A model generated the notes under the pieces. That model worked only from the letters and a program-made list of their open reading frames with translations, did not search any database and was not told where the DNA came from. Shown here piece after piece: positions 14,257 through 23,881 of a DNA stretch of 36,603 nt (position 1 is the stretch's first letter; each line of letters opens with the position of its first letter). The DNA comes from Polyangiaceae bacterium (GTDB lineage Bacteria > Myxococcota_A > Polyangia > Polyangiales > Polyangiaceae): positions 1 through 36,603 of the forward strand of contig JAICQQ010000068.1 in assembly GCA_025937785.1 (NCBI GenBank), written 5' to 3'. Position numbers and translations under genes: made by a program.

Positions 14257-15621
14257 CTAACGGTAGGCGTCATGCTCACGTCTTCGATCGCTGGTGAAAG
14301 TCTCGCTGGTGCCCGCGGACACCAACTCGTAGAGCGTCGCGTTCTTGCCGTCCTTGCGCCGCAGAATGCGCCCGAGCCGCTGTACGTGCTCGCGCACCGA
14401 GCCGCTGCCGCTGATGATGACGGCGACGTTCGCGTCAGGAACGTCGACGCCTTCGTTCAAAACCTTCGAAGTCACGACTGCGCCGTAGCTGCCCTTCGCG
14501 AACCGTTCCAGGATTTCGCTACGTTCGCGCACCTTGGTTTGATGCGTAATGGTCGGAATCAGAAAGCGGCGCGAGACCTCGTAGGCAGTCGCGTTGTCTT
14601 GCGTGAAAATCAGCATCCGATCCGCCCGGTGCAGCCGCAGCAACTGCTCGAGATAGGCGAGCTTTCCGCGGGCGGCGAACGCGAGTTCTCGCTGGCGGCG
14701 GTAGGCGCGCATCGCCTGCTGGCCCGCGACGCTGCGCGCGGAACGCATGATGAAATCTTGAAACCCGCGAGGCGTGCCCATCCGGATGCCGTTGGCGCGG
14801 ATGAACCCCGTGTAGATCTTGCGCTGCTCTTGGTACTCTTCGCGCTCCGCCTCGCTGAGCTCGATCGGGACGCATACGGTATCGTACTCCGAGAGGTAGC
14901 TGCCCGAGAGCTCGCCGATGTCCTTGCGGTACACCTCCGGGCCGATCAACTCGGTCAACACCCCTTCGCGGCCGTCGGCGCGTTCGGGGGTCGCGGTGAG
15001 CCCCAACCGAAACGGCGCCAGACACAGCCGCGCTGCCAGCGCGTAGGTCTCACCGGGTAAGTGGTGACACTCGTCGAACACTACCATGCCGAAGCGCGCT
15101 CCGTGGCGCTCCATGTGCAAGTAGGCCGAGTCGTAGGTGGTGACCGTGAGCGGCTCCAACGTGTGCTCCCCGCCCCCGATGATCCCGACGTTCGTGGCGA
15201 AGCTCGCCTTGAGCAGCTCGTACCACTGGTGCACGAGGTCGAGCGTCGGCGCCACCACCAGCGTTGCCCGCCGGCGACTGTCGATGGCCATCACCGCGAG
15301 GTGGCTCTTGCCCGCCCCGGTGGGCAGCACCACGACACCCCGCCCAGCGGCACCCAGCCATGCTTGCAGGGCTTCAACCTGGTAGGGCCGCGGCTCACGC
15401 TGAGCGATCAACGGACTGGAAAGCTTTTCGTATTTGCGGGCTTGGTCCTCGAATTCGACCTGCGCCCCGCGCAGGGCGAGCACGATCTCCGAATACTCGA
15501 GCGCGGGCGCGCGAAAACAGCGAGTTCGCTTGTCCCAACGACACGAGGCAGGCACCGCGCCGAAGTCCGAATCCGCGCCGCGCAGTTCGAGCGTTCCGGA
15601 GACGAAGTGCAGCGAAATCAC
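14257..15621 (-). CDS. XPB/Rad25-like superfamily 2 helicase
   Basis: A 454-aa protein from a GTG start at 15621 with GGGGG upstream. Motif I is PTGAGKS (100-106), motif II DECH (183-186), motif III LTATPER (208-214) and motif VI QRLGRILRRK near the end. The first 75 residues (SGTLELRG, then KYEKLSSPL) match the damage-recognition-like N-terminal region of archaeal XPB. The length is as in the compact prokaryotic forms that lack eukaryotic extensions. It translocates on DNA with ATP and opens lesions for its partner Bax1 immediately downstream. The histidine phosphatase gene ends 41 bp upstream on the same strand, so all may share a transcript. Confidence 0.9.
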   Translation of the reverse strand: MISLHFVSGTLELRGADSDFGAVPASCRWDKRTRCFRAPALEYSEIVLALRGAQVEFEDQARKYEKLSSPLIAQREPRPYQVEALQAWLGAAGRGVVVLPTGAGKSHLAVMAIDSRRRATLVVAPTLDLVHQWYELLKASFATNVGIIGGGEHTLEPLTVTTYDSAYLHMERHGARFGMVVFDECHHLPGETYALAARLCLAPFRLGLTATPERADGREGVLTELIGPEVYRKDIGELSGSYLSEYDTVCVPIELSEAEREEYQEQRKIYTGFIRANGIRMGTPRGFQDFIMRSARSVAGQQAMRAYRRQRELAFAARGKLAYLEQLLRLHRADRMLIFTQDNATAYEVSRRFLIPTITHQTKVRERSEILERFAKGSYGAVVTSKVLNEGVDVPDANVAVIISGSGSVREHVQRLGRILRRKDGKNATLYELVSAGTSETFTSDRRREHDAYR

Positions 15622-15661
15622 GGACCCCCGTTTAGCAGGCTTTGCCGGCGCGCGACAGCAG

Positions 15662-16306
15662 CTACTGGCCCACCGAGTCTTGCATGTGTTCCACCGGAAC
15701 CTGCCAGAGCACCTGGCCCACGTAGGTCTGGAATCGCTCGCTCATGCGCACCAGAATTGCCGTGCAGTTGCCGAACTTGACGTTGAACGAGCGCGGCGCA
15801 GGCTCGCACACGAGGTGCTTCACGACCTCCGTCCCGAAACCCCCGTGGCCCACGACCAGCACCCTATCCGCAGACTTGCGGTGGCGCGCCTCGAGGAAGC
15901 CCCGGACGCGTCGTACGCGTTCGGCGATGTCGTCGTAGCTCTCGCCGCCCCAACGCGAATAGTCGGCGTACTCGGAGAGAGCCCGATCGAAGAACTCCGG
16001 AAAGCGCTCGCGGATCTGGTAGTGCAAGAGCCCCTGCAGCGCCCCGGCATCGAACTCCATCAGGTCCGTCACCGCCGCGGGCGGCGACGACGTGCGGGAC
16101 TGCGCGATGATCTCGGCGGTTTCTTTGGCGCGCGACAGCGGCGAACAATATGCGGCGTCCCAGCCGAGCCCGATCCTCTCACTCCACGCCGCGAGGGCTT
16201 GCGCCTGGGCGCGTCCGCGGCGGGTGAGCGGATAGTCTCGCTGTCCCTGCAGGCGGCCCTCCGCGTTGGCCGAGCTCTCGCCGTGCCTGACGAGAATCAG
16301 ATCCAT
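15662..16306 (-). CDS. Histidine phosphatase (phosphoglycerate mutase-like)
   Basis: A 214-aa protein starting MDLILVRHGE at 16306. The RHG motif (R7, H8, the phosphohistidine), SPLSRAKETAEI (R59), the acid E84 and GHGGFG (H154) form the complete active site of the histidine phosphatase superfamily, branch 1. Substrate specificity cannot be assigned; GpmB-like and CobC-like phosphatases look alike. No signal peptide is present. It starts 10 bases after the stop of the upstream lipoprotein gene and is followed by XPB, which suggests an operon. Confidence 0.88.
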   Translation of the reverse strand: MDLILVRHGESSANAEGRLQGQRDYPLTRRGRAQAQALAAWSERIGLGWDAAYCSPLSRAKETAEIIAQSRTSSPPAAVTDLMEFDAGALQGLLHYQIRERFPEFFDRALSEYADYSRWGGESYDDIAERVRRVRGFLEARHRKSADRVLVVGHGGFGTEVVKHLVCEPAPRSFNVKFGNCTAILVRMSERFQTYVGQVLWQVPVEHMQDSVGQ

Positions 16307-16316
16307 GTGGCTCGGA

Positions 16317-17186
16317 TCAGCTGCCTTTCGCCGACGCTGCGAGGACTCGTCCGACGCACGACCAGCCTTCGCCGCGCGGCACGCAGCGCACGCCTGCCAC
16401 GTCCCCAGCGCCGAGCCGGCCCGCGACCACCCGGACCGACGCGCGCATGGCGTCGAGCGTACAGCCGCCTTCGCAGCTGGTGAGCACGGTCCCGACCGCC
16501 TGGTGGCTCGCCGGCAACTCGGGCCATTCGTGCACGGCGCTCGCGGGAACGGGCGCCGCTGGCGCCATCGGCGCTGGATTGCGACCCGTGTAGCTGACCC
16601 GGATCTTCCAGGCCGCGGTCCCGGTCGGATCATCGAGCGAAGCGGCCTCAGAGGGACCCGCCGCGAGCTGCACCGCGGGGGGCGCACTGGGCTCGCCCGT
16701 CAAAGGTCGTTGCGCGCGCTCCGAGCCGTCGGGACGGGCGACACGTGCGCGGCACACCAGCCGTCCGCCCGTGCGCCGGGCAGCGTCGTCGGAGTGCGGC
16801 CGCTGACCGGAGCCACAACGCTCACGCACCAAGAGCGCGCCGCCGACGGCCGCTGCCTTCTCGCGCAAGGCGCCCCGCAGCCGACGTTCGGTGCAGTCGA
16901 GATCGACGAGCCACTGCGCCTCGACCGGCGAGCCTTCTGACCACGCGTCGCAGGCTGCTTCCAGCTGTCCGAAGACTTCATATCCTGAGGGCAGCGTCGC
17001 CATCGAAACCACTTCGGCCGGCGTGGCGCGGGGCTCGTGCTGCGCACCCGAATAGGTCACGGCCTCGCGTAGCGCAGGCGAACAGCCTGCCGTCAGTAGT
17101 GCGAGCGCCGCGACCCTCGTCCATCCCGGGACGCGAGCTGCCTGCAAAACACGCCAAGGCCCAGACCAAGCCGCTTTAGACTCCAT
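16317..17186 (-). CDS. Hypothetical lipoprotein (289 aa)
   Basis: The start MESKAAWSGP at 17186 places a hydrophobic stretch and lipobox LTAGC at residues 31-35, so it is exported and lipidated at C35. The mature part has conserved-looking Cys residues (EAACDAWSEG, LDCTERRL, RERCGSG, CEGGCTLDA, GVRCVPRGEG). This suggests a disulfide-bonded domain followed by a Pro/Ala linker and a C-terminal module with four Cys. I do not recognise the family. It is the first gene of a minus-strand run leading to the phosphatase, XPB and Bax1. A functional link to repair is not implied by its sequence. Confidence 0.6.
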   Translation of the reverse strand: MESKAAWSGPWRVLQAARVPGWTRVAALALLTAGCSPALREAVTYSGAQHEPRATPAEVVSMATLPSGYEVFGQLEAACDAWSEGSPVEAQWLVDLDCTERRLRGALREKAAAVGGALLVRERCGSGQRPHSDDAARRTGGRLVCRARVARPDGSERAQRPLTGEPSAPPAVQLAAGPSEAASLDDPTGTAAWKIRVSYTGRNPAPMAPAAPVPASAVHEWPELPASHQAVGTVLTSCEGGCTLDAMRASVRVVAGRLGAGDVAGVRCVPRGEGWSCVGRVLAASAKGS

Positions 17187-17635
17187 AGAATCTTCGGATC
17201 TTTTCAAACCCCACGGGTCACCGCAAGCGCGGACGCACCGGACCCCAGTTTCAGGCAAGTTCCTGGGCACACCGCCCCTCAGCGGCGCCCCGTCGCGCGG
17301 CTCCACACGCGGCATGACGACCGTGTCGCAGCCTGACGCCGCGCGACGCCAGGGCATTCGTGCGCAGGCGCCGGCGGAGCGGTTGTCGAAACCCACCCGC
17401 AAACGGGCACGGGCTGCACGCAGCTCGCGCGCCTTCCAAAGTTGGCTCCACGTGCGGAAAACGGCTGCAGCGTGCTGCTCGAATCGCCGAGAGAGAGGCG
17501 GAACCTCGAGAACGCCAGCACTTTTGTCAGCCGCCGCGGACTATGATCGCGGAGTCACGGCGACAAAATGCGCATGCCCCAAGCACCTCGATGACGAGAG
17601 CACCTGGGGCACGCTGCGGCCGGAGTCGCGAGAGC
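17187..17635. other. Intergenic region without a gene
   Basis: About 450 bases between the Gly/Ser-rich lipoprotein (its 3' end) and the next minus-strand gene. Frames across it have Arg-rich, implausible products and no ribosome-binding site. The only structure seen is a terminator-like hairpin at 17575-17611. The promoter of the gene starting at 17186 should lie in the left half. Confidence 0.5.
17575..17611 (-). terminator. Hairpin terminator of the small lipoprotein gene
   Basis: TGCCCCA (17575-17581) pairs with TGGGGCA (17605-17611). On the minus strand a TTTT stretch follows six bases later. It lies 25-60 bases after the lipoprotein stop. A direct repeat of AGCACCT fills the loop. Confidence 0.45.
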
Positions 17636-17935
17636 TTACTCCGCTCCGCCCTCTCCGCCTTCGCCGGCACCACCGGCGTCGCCAGCAGCGCCAGCAGCGC
17701 CGGCACCGCCACCGCTTCCGCCGTTCGCGCTGGTACCGCCCGAAGCGCTAGTGGTCGTCGTGCTGGGGCTCGTGCCACCCGAGCCACCTGCCGAGCTAGT
17801 CGTCGGCTTCGTGCCGCCCGAGCCGTCGGTGGTGGTCGTCGAAGTGCTGGAGGTGTCGTCGTCACCACCGCAGCCGACTGCTACCAGGCTTCCGCTGACG
17901 GCAACCAAGGCAAGCAGGCTAGTTAGATTTTTCAT
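17636..17935 (-). CDS. Small Gly/Ser/Thr-rich lipoprotein (99 aa)
   Basis: It starts MKNLTSLLALVAVSG at 17935, with GGAGAAAT upstream. The lipobox VAVGC (residues 18-22) is followed by GGDDDTSS. The remaining 75 residues are almost only Gly, Ser, Thr, Ala and Glu, with repeats such as GGSGG and GAAGAAG, and are certainly unstructured. Such low-complexity lipoproteins are common in Polyangiales and often stand as surface linkers. Expression is plausible from the clean signal peptide, but function is unknown. An out-of-frame or truncated version of a larger protein is possible but not evident. Confidence 0.55.
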   Translation of the reverse strand: MKNLTSLLALVAVSGSLVAVGCGGDDDTSSTSTTTTDGSGGTKPTTSSAGGSGGTSPSTTTTSASGGTSANGGSGGGAGAAGAAGDAGGAGEGGEGGAE

Positions 17936-18173
17936 GCTCTGATTTCTCCGAATCAACCCAAATGCAATGTCTTCAAGTAAGAGGGAGTGTTAACCCACGG
18001 CGCACCAAGCATGAAGCGTGCCAACGAACTGCGTTACCGCGTGAAGACTGCGAGGTAGCCTCATCCCGAGGGATCGCACGTTGGATCGACCGGACGCCCG
18101 ACAAAAGCGACTGTCTGGAACCTGATCACCCTGTCATACACCGGGCAGACGGCGGATCAGCAAACACGCGGAT

Positions 18174-19409
18174 TCATTCGCCTCGCTTCCAGCGCAAGGT
18201 GGGTGTCACCTTCTCGGGTGATTCCGCCCCCCGTCGGATGGCTTGCGTCCCGAACCGCGCCTGAATCGCGTCGAGGGTTGGGCCGATGGCAGTGGTGCCG
18301 GGCGCTTCGAAAAGACCCAGCTGCAGCGTTGCTTTCGCCTCGAGTCCGGAGAGAGAGAGCCCGATCAACCGGATGGGTGCTGCCAGCTTCTCGTCGTCCC
18401 AGAGGCGAACCGCAGCGCGCTGGAGCAGCACGGCGTCGTCGGTGGGCTCGGGCAACGTCTTCTGCCGGGAGAGCACCGGGTAGAGTCGATCGCTGCGCAC
18501 CGCGCCGGACGAGGCTGCCTGACGCTCGGCTAGTTTGATCTTCACCGTCACGGTGCGTCCGACGAAGCCATCGCGTCGGACTCGGCGTGCGACCGCCTCG
18601 CTGTGTGCGCTGAGGGCCGCCACGACCGTCTCGCGATCACTGACGTCGGCGAGGAACGTGTTCTCTTCTCCATACGATTTCGGAGCGCGGGCACTCTCGA
18701 CCTCACGCCCGTCCTCCCCGCGCGCCCTCGCCTGGAGTTCGACGGCGCGATCGCCCAGCTGGCGGCGCAGCCACTCCGGATCGTAAAGCCGCAGCTGCCG
18801 GATCGTGGTGATGTTGAGGTGCGCGAGCTTGTCAGCCAGCGCCGGGCCAACGCCCCAGAGTCTCCGCACGGGCAACGGATCGAGCAGCTTCTCGACTTCT
18901 GCCGGCTGCACTACGGCCAGCCCGTCGGGCTTGCCCAGCGTGCACGCGATCTTTGCCACGAGCTTGGTTGGCGCCACGCCCACCGACACCCGTAGCCCCA
19001 CGACTTCGTGCACCCGCTGCTTCAAGCGGCGCGCCAGAGCGAGCGGCGTCCCGTAGAGTCCCAGTGAGCCCGAGATGTCGAGGAACGCCTCGTCGAGCGC
19101 CAGCGGTTCGATCGCGTCCGTGAACTCTTCCCACACTGCGCGCACCTGACGCGACACCGACTGGTAACGCGCCATGTCCGAGGGCAGGAACACGCCGTTC
19201 GGGCACAACTCGCGCGCGCGGAAACCTGGCATCGCGGAATACACACCGAAACGCCGCGCCTCGTACGAAGCGGCGGCGACGACCCCGCGAGCCGACGTGG
19301 CCCCCACGATCACCGGCTGCCCGCGGAGCTCGGGGCGATCGCGTTGCTCTATCGACGCGTAGAAAGCGTCCATATCGGCGTGCAGCACCCAGCGCTGGCG
19401 CAGGCTCAC
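18174..19409 (-). CDS. dinB: DNA polymerase IV
   Basis: A 411-aa Y-family polymerase. Catalytic acids are D12 (ADMDAFYASIE) and D106-E107 (LALDEAFLDIS). Y17 is the probable steric-gate residue. VSVGVAPTKLVAKIA is the conserved palm motif, followed by helix-hairpin-helix (RLWGVGPALADKL) and little-finger domains. QLGLF at 363-367 is a beta-clamp-binding motif, here followed by 44 further residues instead of ending the protein. The start is GTG at 19409, sharing GTGA with the lhr stop, so translation is coupled to Lhr. It performs translesion synthesis past lesions that stall the replicative enzyme. No LexA-type box was recognised upstream. Confidence 0.95.
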   Translation of the reverse strand: MSLRQRWVLHADMDAFYASIEQRDRPELRGQPVIVGATSARGVVAAASYEARRFGVYSAMPGFRARELCPNGVFLPSDMARYQSVSRQVRAVWEEFTDAIEPLALDEAFLDISGSLGLYGTPLALARRLKQRVHEVVGLRVSVGVAPTKLVAKIACTLGKPDGLAVVQPAEVEKLLDPLPVRRLWGVGPALADKLAHLNITTIRQLRLYDPEWLRRQLGDRAVELQARARGEDGREVESARAPKSYGEENTFLADVSDRETVVAALSAHSEAVARRVRRDGFVGRTVTVKIKLAERQAASSGAVRSDRLYPVLSRQKTLPEPTDDAVLLQRAAVRLWDDEKLAAPIRLIGLSLSGLEAKATLQLGLFEAPGTTAIGPTLDAIQARFGTQAIRRGAESPEKVTPTLRWKRGE

Positions 19410-22400
19410 GGTTCGTCGCTTTCCTCGACGCGGGAGGATCGCTCGGAAGCGGGCGTCGCGTCGAACGAAGCGCGCACGGCGCCCCGCGCCGCGGGCTGAT
19501 GGCCACGAGCCAAGAGCGCCTCACCCAACGTCGTGGCGCGAGCGGGCTGCCCGTCGATGGTTTCGATCAAGAGCGTACGTGAACGCGAGCGTGAGCCCCG
19601 GGCACTCAGCGCAGCCGCGACTCGAGCAGCTTCTGCTCGCGCACTTTCGGTGGCAAAGAACGTGGTCAGCTGGCTCCAATCCTTGTTGGCGTAGGCGATC
19701 AGCTTACCCTGGCTCAGCAGCACCTTGCACCCGGTGGCGCGCTGCGGCCGCGCGGAGCTCTCGGGCCAGGGCAGCACGCCGCCGTAAGGGTTGGCGGGGT
19801 CGCTCGCCGCCAGAATCGTGACGTTCTCGTCCACGCTACTGCGGCGCAGGCGGTCGCCCGCGGTGGGCGCCGCAAACTGCTGCCCCGAGAGCCCGGCGAC
19901 GAAGTAGCCACGGCGCACCCGCGAACGCTCCTCGAGGGCACGCAGGACCACGGCCAGCACCGAGAAGCCGCCAGGCACGGGCTCGGTCAGCGTCGCCTCG
20001 CGCGTGACGATCGCGTGGCGCCTGAGCAGGAGCTCGGCCCATTTCGCCAGCGCTTCTGGGCTCGAGCCGCGGTTGGCTTCCGGAACCGGGAGCAGCGACC
20101 AGCGGCCCTCGCTGCCCGAGAGCCCGGCGCGCCGGGTCCGGAAGGGGCGGCGCCCCCGCGCCGGCTCGCCCGTGGCCTGCCCGAGTGATCGCAACGGCAC
20201 CATCGTGTCGTTCGTCACCTCACCCGCCCACACCATGCTCCACAGCGTTTTCAACACCTCCGGCCGGAAATGCGCGGGGCCCGGCACGAGGTCGTGAAAG
20301 AAGAGCGCCCCTTGCGCCGCAAGCTGTTGCCGGAGCTCGGCGGCCAAGCTCCCCGGAACCTCGATGCTGGGCGGAGCAAGAAGCGGGTAGTCGTCGGCGA
20401 GAAAAAACGCCAGGCGCCCGTTCTTGGGGCCGATCGGCTCCAGGCCACGCCATACGATTTCGCCAGCGCTGATGAGCTCGTCGAGCCAGCCCGGCGCGTA
20501 ATCGGCGACGCGCGCTGGCAAGATCTCCGATTCGAGCTCGGCCAGGTTGAGAGGCGCCGCTTCGAGTTGTTCGAGCGCGTCGAGCAGCCCGTCGATCCCC
20601 GCTCGAGGCGCGCTCACATGCTGCCACTCGAGCATGAGATCGGCGAGGCGGTCGGGGGCCACCGGCTCGATCTGGCGCCGTAGCGCGCTGAGCGAGCGTC
20701 GCTTCAACAGCCGCAGCACCTCGACATCGCACCACTCGATGTCCGAACCGCCGGGCAAGAACGCGCCGCGTTCGACCCGACCCTGACGCTCGAGCTCCAC
20801 GAGGGCGAGCCCGACGGCGTCCTCGCCCATGCCAAAGCGCGCGGCGACTTGGGCCGCAGCGAAGGGAACGTGGCAGCGTGCGAAACGGGCCACCAGCTCT
20901 ACGAGCGGCGCGGCGGCGGGAGCGAGCAACGCGCCTGGCACCCACGGCGGGAGCTCGAGCCCGAGCGCGTCGCGGTACCGTGCAGCGTCTTCGATGGCGA
21001 TGAAGCGGGCCTCCCCAGCCAACGTGACGGCGAGCGCGCGCCCTTCGGAGAGCAGCTCGCCGAACCAGTTGTCGACCTCGGCGGGCTCAGTGGCACGCAG
21101 GCGCGCCTCGGCGACGCTCGTGTCCCCGTAAGCGACCAGCGCGTCGGCGAGCCCGTCGACGTGCTTGACGACGGGATGCTTCGTGCCGGCGAGCGTCTGG
21201 GCCAGCTCGGCCAGGCACGCAGGGTCGATGAGCTGCCTGAGCTCGGCTTCGCCCAGCACCTCACGCAGCTGGCTGTTGCTGAGCGTCAACACGTGCGCAC
21301 GGCGCTCGGCCAGCGGAGCGTCCCGGTCGTAGACGAAGTTTCCCGCGTAGGCGAAGAGCAGCGTCGCGGAAAACGGCGACGGTTTCTTGGTGTCGACGGT
21401 GTGCACACGCACACTACCCGCCGATACCTGCCGAAGCAGGGCCCTGAGCGCGCCCAGATCGAAGGCGTCTTTGAGGCACTCGCGGAAGGTCTCGAGCACG
21501 ATGGGAAAGTCTCGATACTTCAAGGCCGCCTGCAGCAAGCGCGCAGAACGCTTGCGCTGCGCCCACAAGGGCGTGCGGCCGCCCGGGCGGTGGCGGGGCA
21601 AGAGCAGGGCGCGCGCAGCGTTCTCGCGAAAGCGCGCGCTGAAGAGCGCGCTGTGACCCAGCTGCTTGACCAGCAACTCTTCCACCAAATCCGGATCCGG
21701 GAAGAACAGCTCGGGCTCCGGCAGACGCTCGGCCTCGGGCACGCGAAACACGATGCCGTCGTTCAACCAGATCGATTCGACCGAGGTCCCCAGCGCCTCT
21801 CGAAACGCCATTTCGATGCTGATCGCCCAAGGCGCGTGTACGGGCGTACCGAACGGACTCAGCACGCAGACGCGGGTGTCGCCCACTTCGTCCACGAAGC
21901 GCTCGACGATGATGTCGCGGTCACTCGGCACCGCGACCGTCGCCTGTCGCTGCGCCTGCACGTACTCCCAGAGTTCGACAGCCGCCGCAGGCTCCAAGCC
22001 GTGCTCGCGTTCGAGCAAGGGCTGGGCCTCGGAGAGCTCGACGCTGGCGACGCGACGCGTGAGCTCGCCGATCGCCCTTCCGAACTCTGCGGGGCGCCCG
22101 CGCGAGTCACCGTGCCAGAACGGCATGCGACCCGGCTCCGCGGGCGCGGGCGTGACGTACACGCGCTCGAACGTGATTTCTTCGATGCGCCAGGAGCTGG
22201 CGCCGAGCACGAAAACGTCTCCGACGCGTGACTCGAACACCATTTCTTCGTCGAGCTCGCCCACACGCAGCGGTGGCTCCGCCCGCACGAAGACACCGAA
22301 CAAACCGCGATCGGGGATGGTACCACCGCTCAGCACGGCTACCTTTTGCGCCCCCTGACGTGCGCGCAGGGTGTCTGCCGCTCGATCCCACGTGAGGCGG

Positions 22401-23881
22401 GGCCTGAGCCCGGCGAACTCGTCGGACGGGTAACGACCGGTGAGCATGTCGAGCACCCCGTCGAAGGCCGCCCGCGTCAGCTCGGCGTAGGGAGCCGCCC
22501 GCTGAACCATGTCGAACAGGTCCGCCACCTCGAAGCGCTCGACCGCACACATGGCCACGATCTGCTGAGCCAGCACGTCGAGCGGGTTTCGAGGATAGTA
22601 GCTGCTTTCGACCGCGCCCAAATGCATGCGCGCCACCGAGCACGCGCACGTCAGCAAGTCCCCCTTGTGTTTGGGGAAGACCACGCCCTTCGAGGCGAGC
22701 CCGACCTGGTGCCCCGAGCGTCCGACGCGCTGGAGCGCCGAGCTCACCGAAGGCGGCGCCTCGATTTGAATCACCAGATCGACGGCACCCACGTCGATGC
22801 CGAGCTCGAGGGACGACGTAGCCACGACCGCGCGGAGCTCACCGCGTTTGAGTTGCTCTTCGATCGAGCGACGCCGTTCTTTCGAGATCGATCCGTGATG
22901 GGCCAGGCAGATCTCCTCGCCGGCGAGATCATTCAACGCCCCCGCCAGACGCTCCGTGAGCCCGCGGTTGTTGACGAAGATCATCGTCGAGCGGTGCTCG
23001 CGTACCAGCTCTACCAGCCGCGGGTGGATCGCCTCCCAAGCGCTCGCTGCCGGAGCTGCCTTGCTGCCGTCGGCTGCGGGTGCCGGCGCGCGGCCTGCCC
23101 AGGGCAGCTCGACGGAGAGTACCAGCGACTTACTGCGCCCCGCGTCGACGATACTGACCGGACGCGGCGTGCGCGCTGCCCCTGCTCCCTCGGCACCGCC
23201 CAGGAACGCTGCCACCTCGGTGAGCGGCGTCTGGGTCGCCGACAGGCCGATGCGCTGCAATGAGCGCGGGCCGTGCTCAGCGCTGACATCGGGCGCGGCG
23301 CGCAGCCGCTCGAGCCGCTCGAGCGAAAGCACCAGATGGGTCCCGCGTTTGGTGGGAACGAGTGAATGGATTTCGTCGACGATCACCGTCTCCACCGAAC
23401 GCAGCGCTTCGCGCGCCTCGGAGGTCAACATCAAGTAGAGTGACTCAGGCGTCGTGATCAGGATCTCCGGCGGTTCGCGCTTCAGCCGTACCCGCTCTTT
23501 CCGGGGCGTGTCCCCCGTTCGCATCCCGACCGATGGGACATGGAACGGCACGCCGCCAACACGCGCCTGCTCGCTGATGCCGGCCACGGGAACCTGCAGG
23601 TTCTTCTCTACGTCGGAGCCGAGCGCCTTCAGCGGCGAGATGTAGAGCACGCGCACGCCGCGCGTGGAGCTGGCGCGGCGGAACATCATGCGATCGAGCG
23701 CCGCCAAGAAGGCCGCGAGCGTCTTGCCCGAACCCGTGGGAGCGAGGAGCAGCGTCGAACGCCCTCCCGCAATCAGGGGCCAGCTGAGCTCCTGCGCTCG
23801 CGTGGGCTGACCGAGCGCGCGCTTGAACCAGCGAGCCACCGGCTCGCTAAAATGCTCAAGAGAGTCTCGCATTTGCGGCAT
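19406..23881 (-). CDS. lhr: Full-length Lhr-type DEAD/DEAH helicase
   Basis: A 1491-aa protein, close to the length of E. coli Lhr. It carries motif I PTGSGKT (48-54) and motif II DEIH (170-173), with SPLKALGSD, TTPESLYLML and LSATQTPL between and after them. A helicase C domain has VATSSLELGIDVG and QRVGRSGHQ. The Lhr-specific winged-helix and beta-sheet region follows, then a long C-terminal part (from about residue 880) as in full-length Lhr, where that region has been linked to uracil-DNA glycosylase activity. It is a 3'-5' translocase for DNA repair. The start is at 23881 or a second ATG nine bases on. It is the first gene of the lhr-dinB unit, and transcription starts within 150 bp of a divergent gene. 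Confidence 0.92.
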   Translation of the reverse strand: MPQMRDSLEHFSEPVARWFKRALGQPTRAQELSWPLIAGGRSTLLLAPTGSGKTLAAFLAALDRMMFRRASSTRGVRVLYISPLKALGSDVEKNLQVPVAGISEQARVGGVPFHVPSVGMRTGDTPRKERVRLKREPPEILITTPESLYLMLTSEAREALRSVETVIVDEIHSLVPTKRGTHLVLSLERLERLRAAPDVSAEHGPRSLQRIGLSATQTPLTEVAAFLGGAEGAGAARTPRPVSIVDAGRSKSLVLSVELPWAGRAPAPAADGSKAAPAASAWEAIHPRLVELVREHRSTMIFVNNRGLTERLAGALNDLAGEEICLAHHGSISKERRRSIEEQLKRGELRAVVATSSLELGIDVGAVDLVIQIEAPPSVSSALQRVGRSGHQVGLASKGVVFPKHKGDLLTCACSVARMHLGAVESSYYPRNPLDVLAQQIVAMCAVERFEVADLFDMVQRAAPYAELTRAAFDGVLDMLTGRYPSDEFAGLRPRLTWDRAADTLRARQGAQKVAVLSGGTIPDRGLFGVFVRAEPPLRVGELDEEMVFESRVGDVFVLGASSWRIEEITFERVYVTPAPAEPGRMPFWHGDSRGRPAEFGRAIGELTRRVASVELSEAQPLLEREHGLEPAAAVELWEYVQAQRQATVAVPSDRDIIVERFVDEVGDTRVCVLSPFGTPVHAPWAISIEMAFREALGTSVESIWLNDGIVFRVPEAERLPEPELFFPDPDLVEELLVKQLGHSALFSARFRENAARALLLPRHRPGGRTPLWAQRKRSARLLQAALKYRDFPIVLETFRECLKDAFDLGALRALLRQVSAGSVRVHTVDTKKPSPFSATLLFAYAGNFVYDRDAPLAERRAHVLTLSNSQLREVLGEAELRQLIDPACLAELAQTLAGTKHPVVKHVDGLADALVAYGDTSVAEARLRATEPAEVDNWFGELLSEGRALAVTLAGEARFIAIEDAARYRDALGLELPPWVPGALLAPAAAPLVELVARFARCHVPFAAAQVAARFGMGEDAVGLALVELERQGRVERGAFLPGGSDIEWCDVEVLRLLKRRSLSALRRQIEPVAPDRLADLMLEWQHVSAPRAGIDGLLDALEQLEAAPLNLAELESEILPARVADYAPGWLDELISAGEIVWRGLEPIGPKNGRLAFFLADDYPLLAPPSIEVPGSLAAELRQQLAAQGALFFHDLVPGPAHFRPEVLKTLWSMVWAGEVTNDTMVPLRSLGQATGEPARGRRPFRTRRAGLSGSEGRWSLLPVPEANRGSSPEALAKWAELLLRRHAIVTREATLTEPVPGGFSVLAVVLRALEERSRVRRGYFVAGLSGQQFAAPTAGDRLRRSSVDENVTILAASDPANPYGGVLPWPESSARPQRATGCKVLLSQGKLIAYANKDWSQLTTFFATESARAEAARVAAALSARGSRSRSRTLLIETIDGQPARATTLGEALLARGHQPAARGAVRASFDATPASERSSRVEESDEP

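Noticed and set aside
13435..15060. Long plus-strand open frame (541 codons) antisense to XPB and Bax1
   Set aside because: Codon-bias shadow of two well-supported genes, spanning their junction.
17314..17926. Plus-strand frames across the region opposite the Gly/Ser-rich lipoprotein
   Set aside because: Arg/Ala-rich products and no start signal; the minus strand has a clean signal peptide and lipobox instead.
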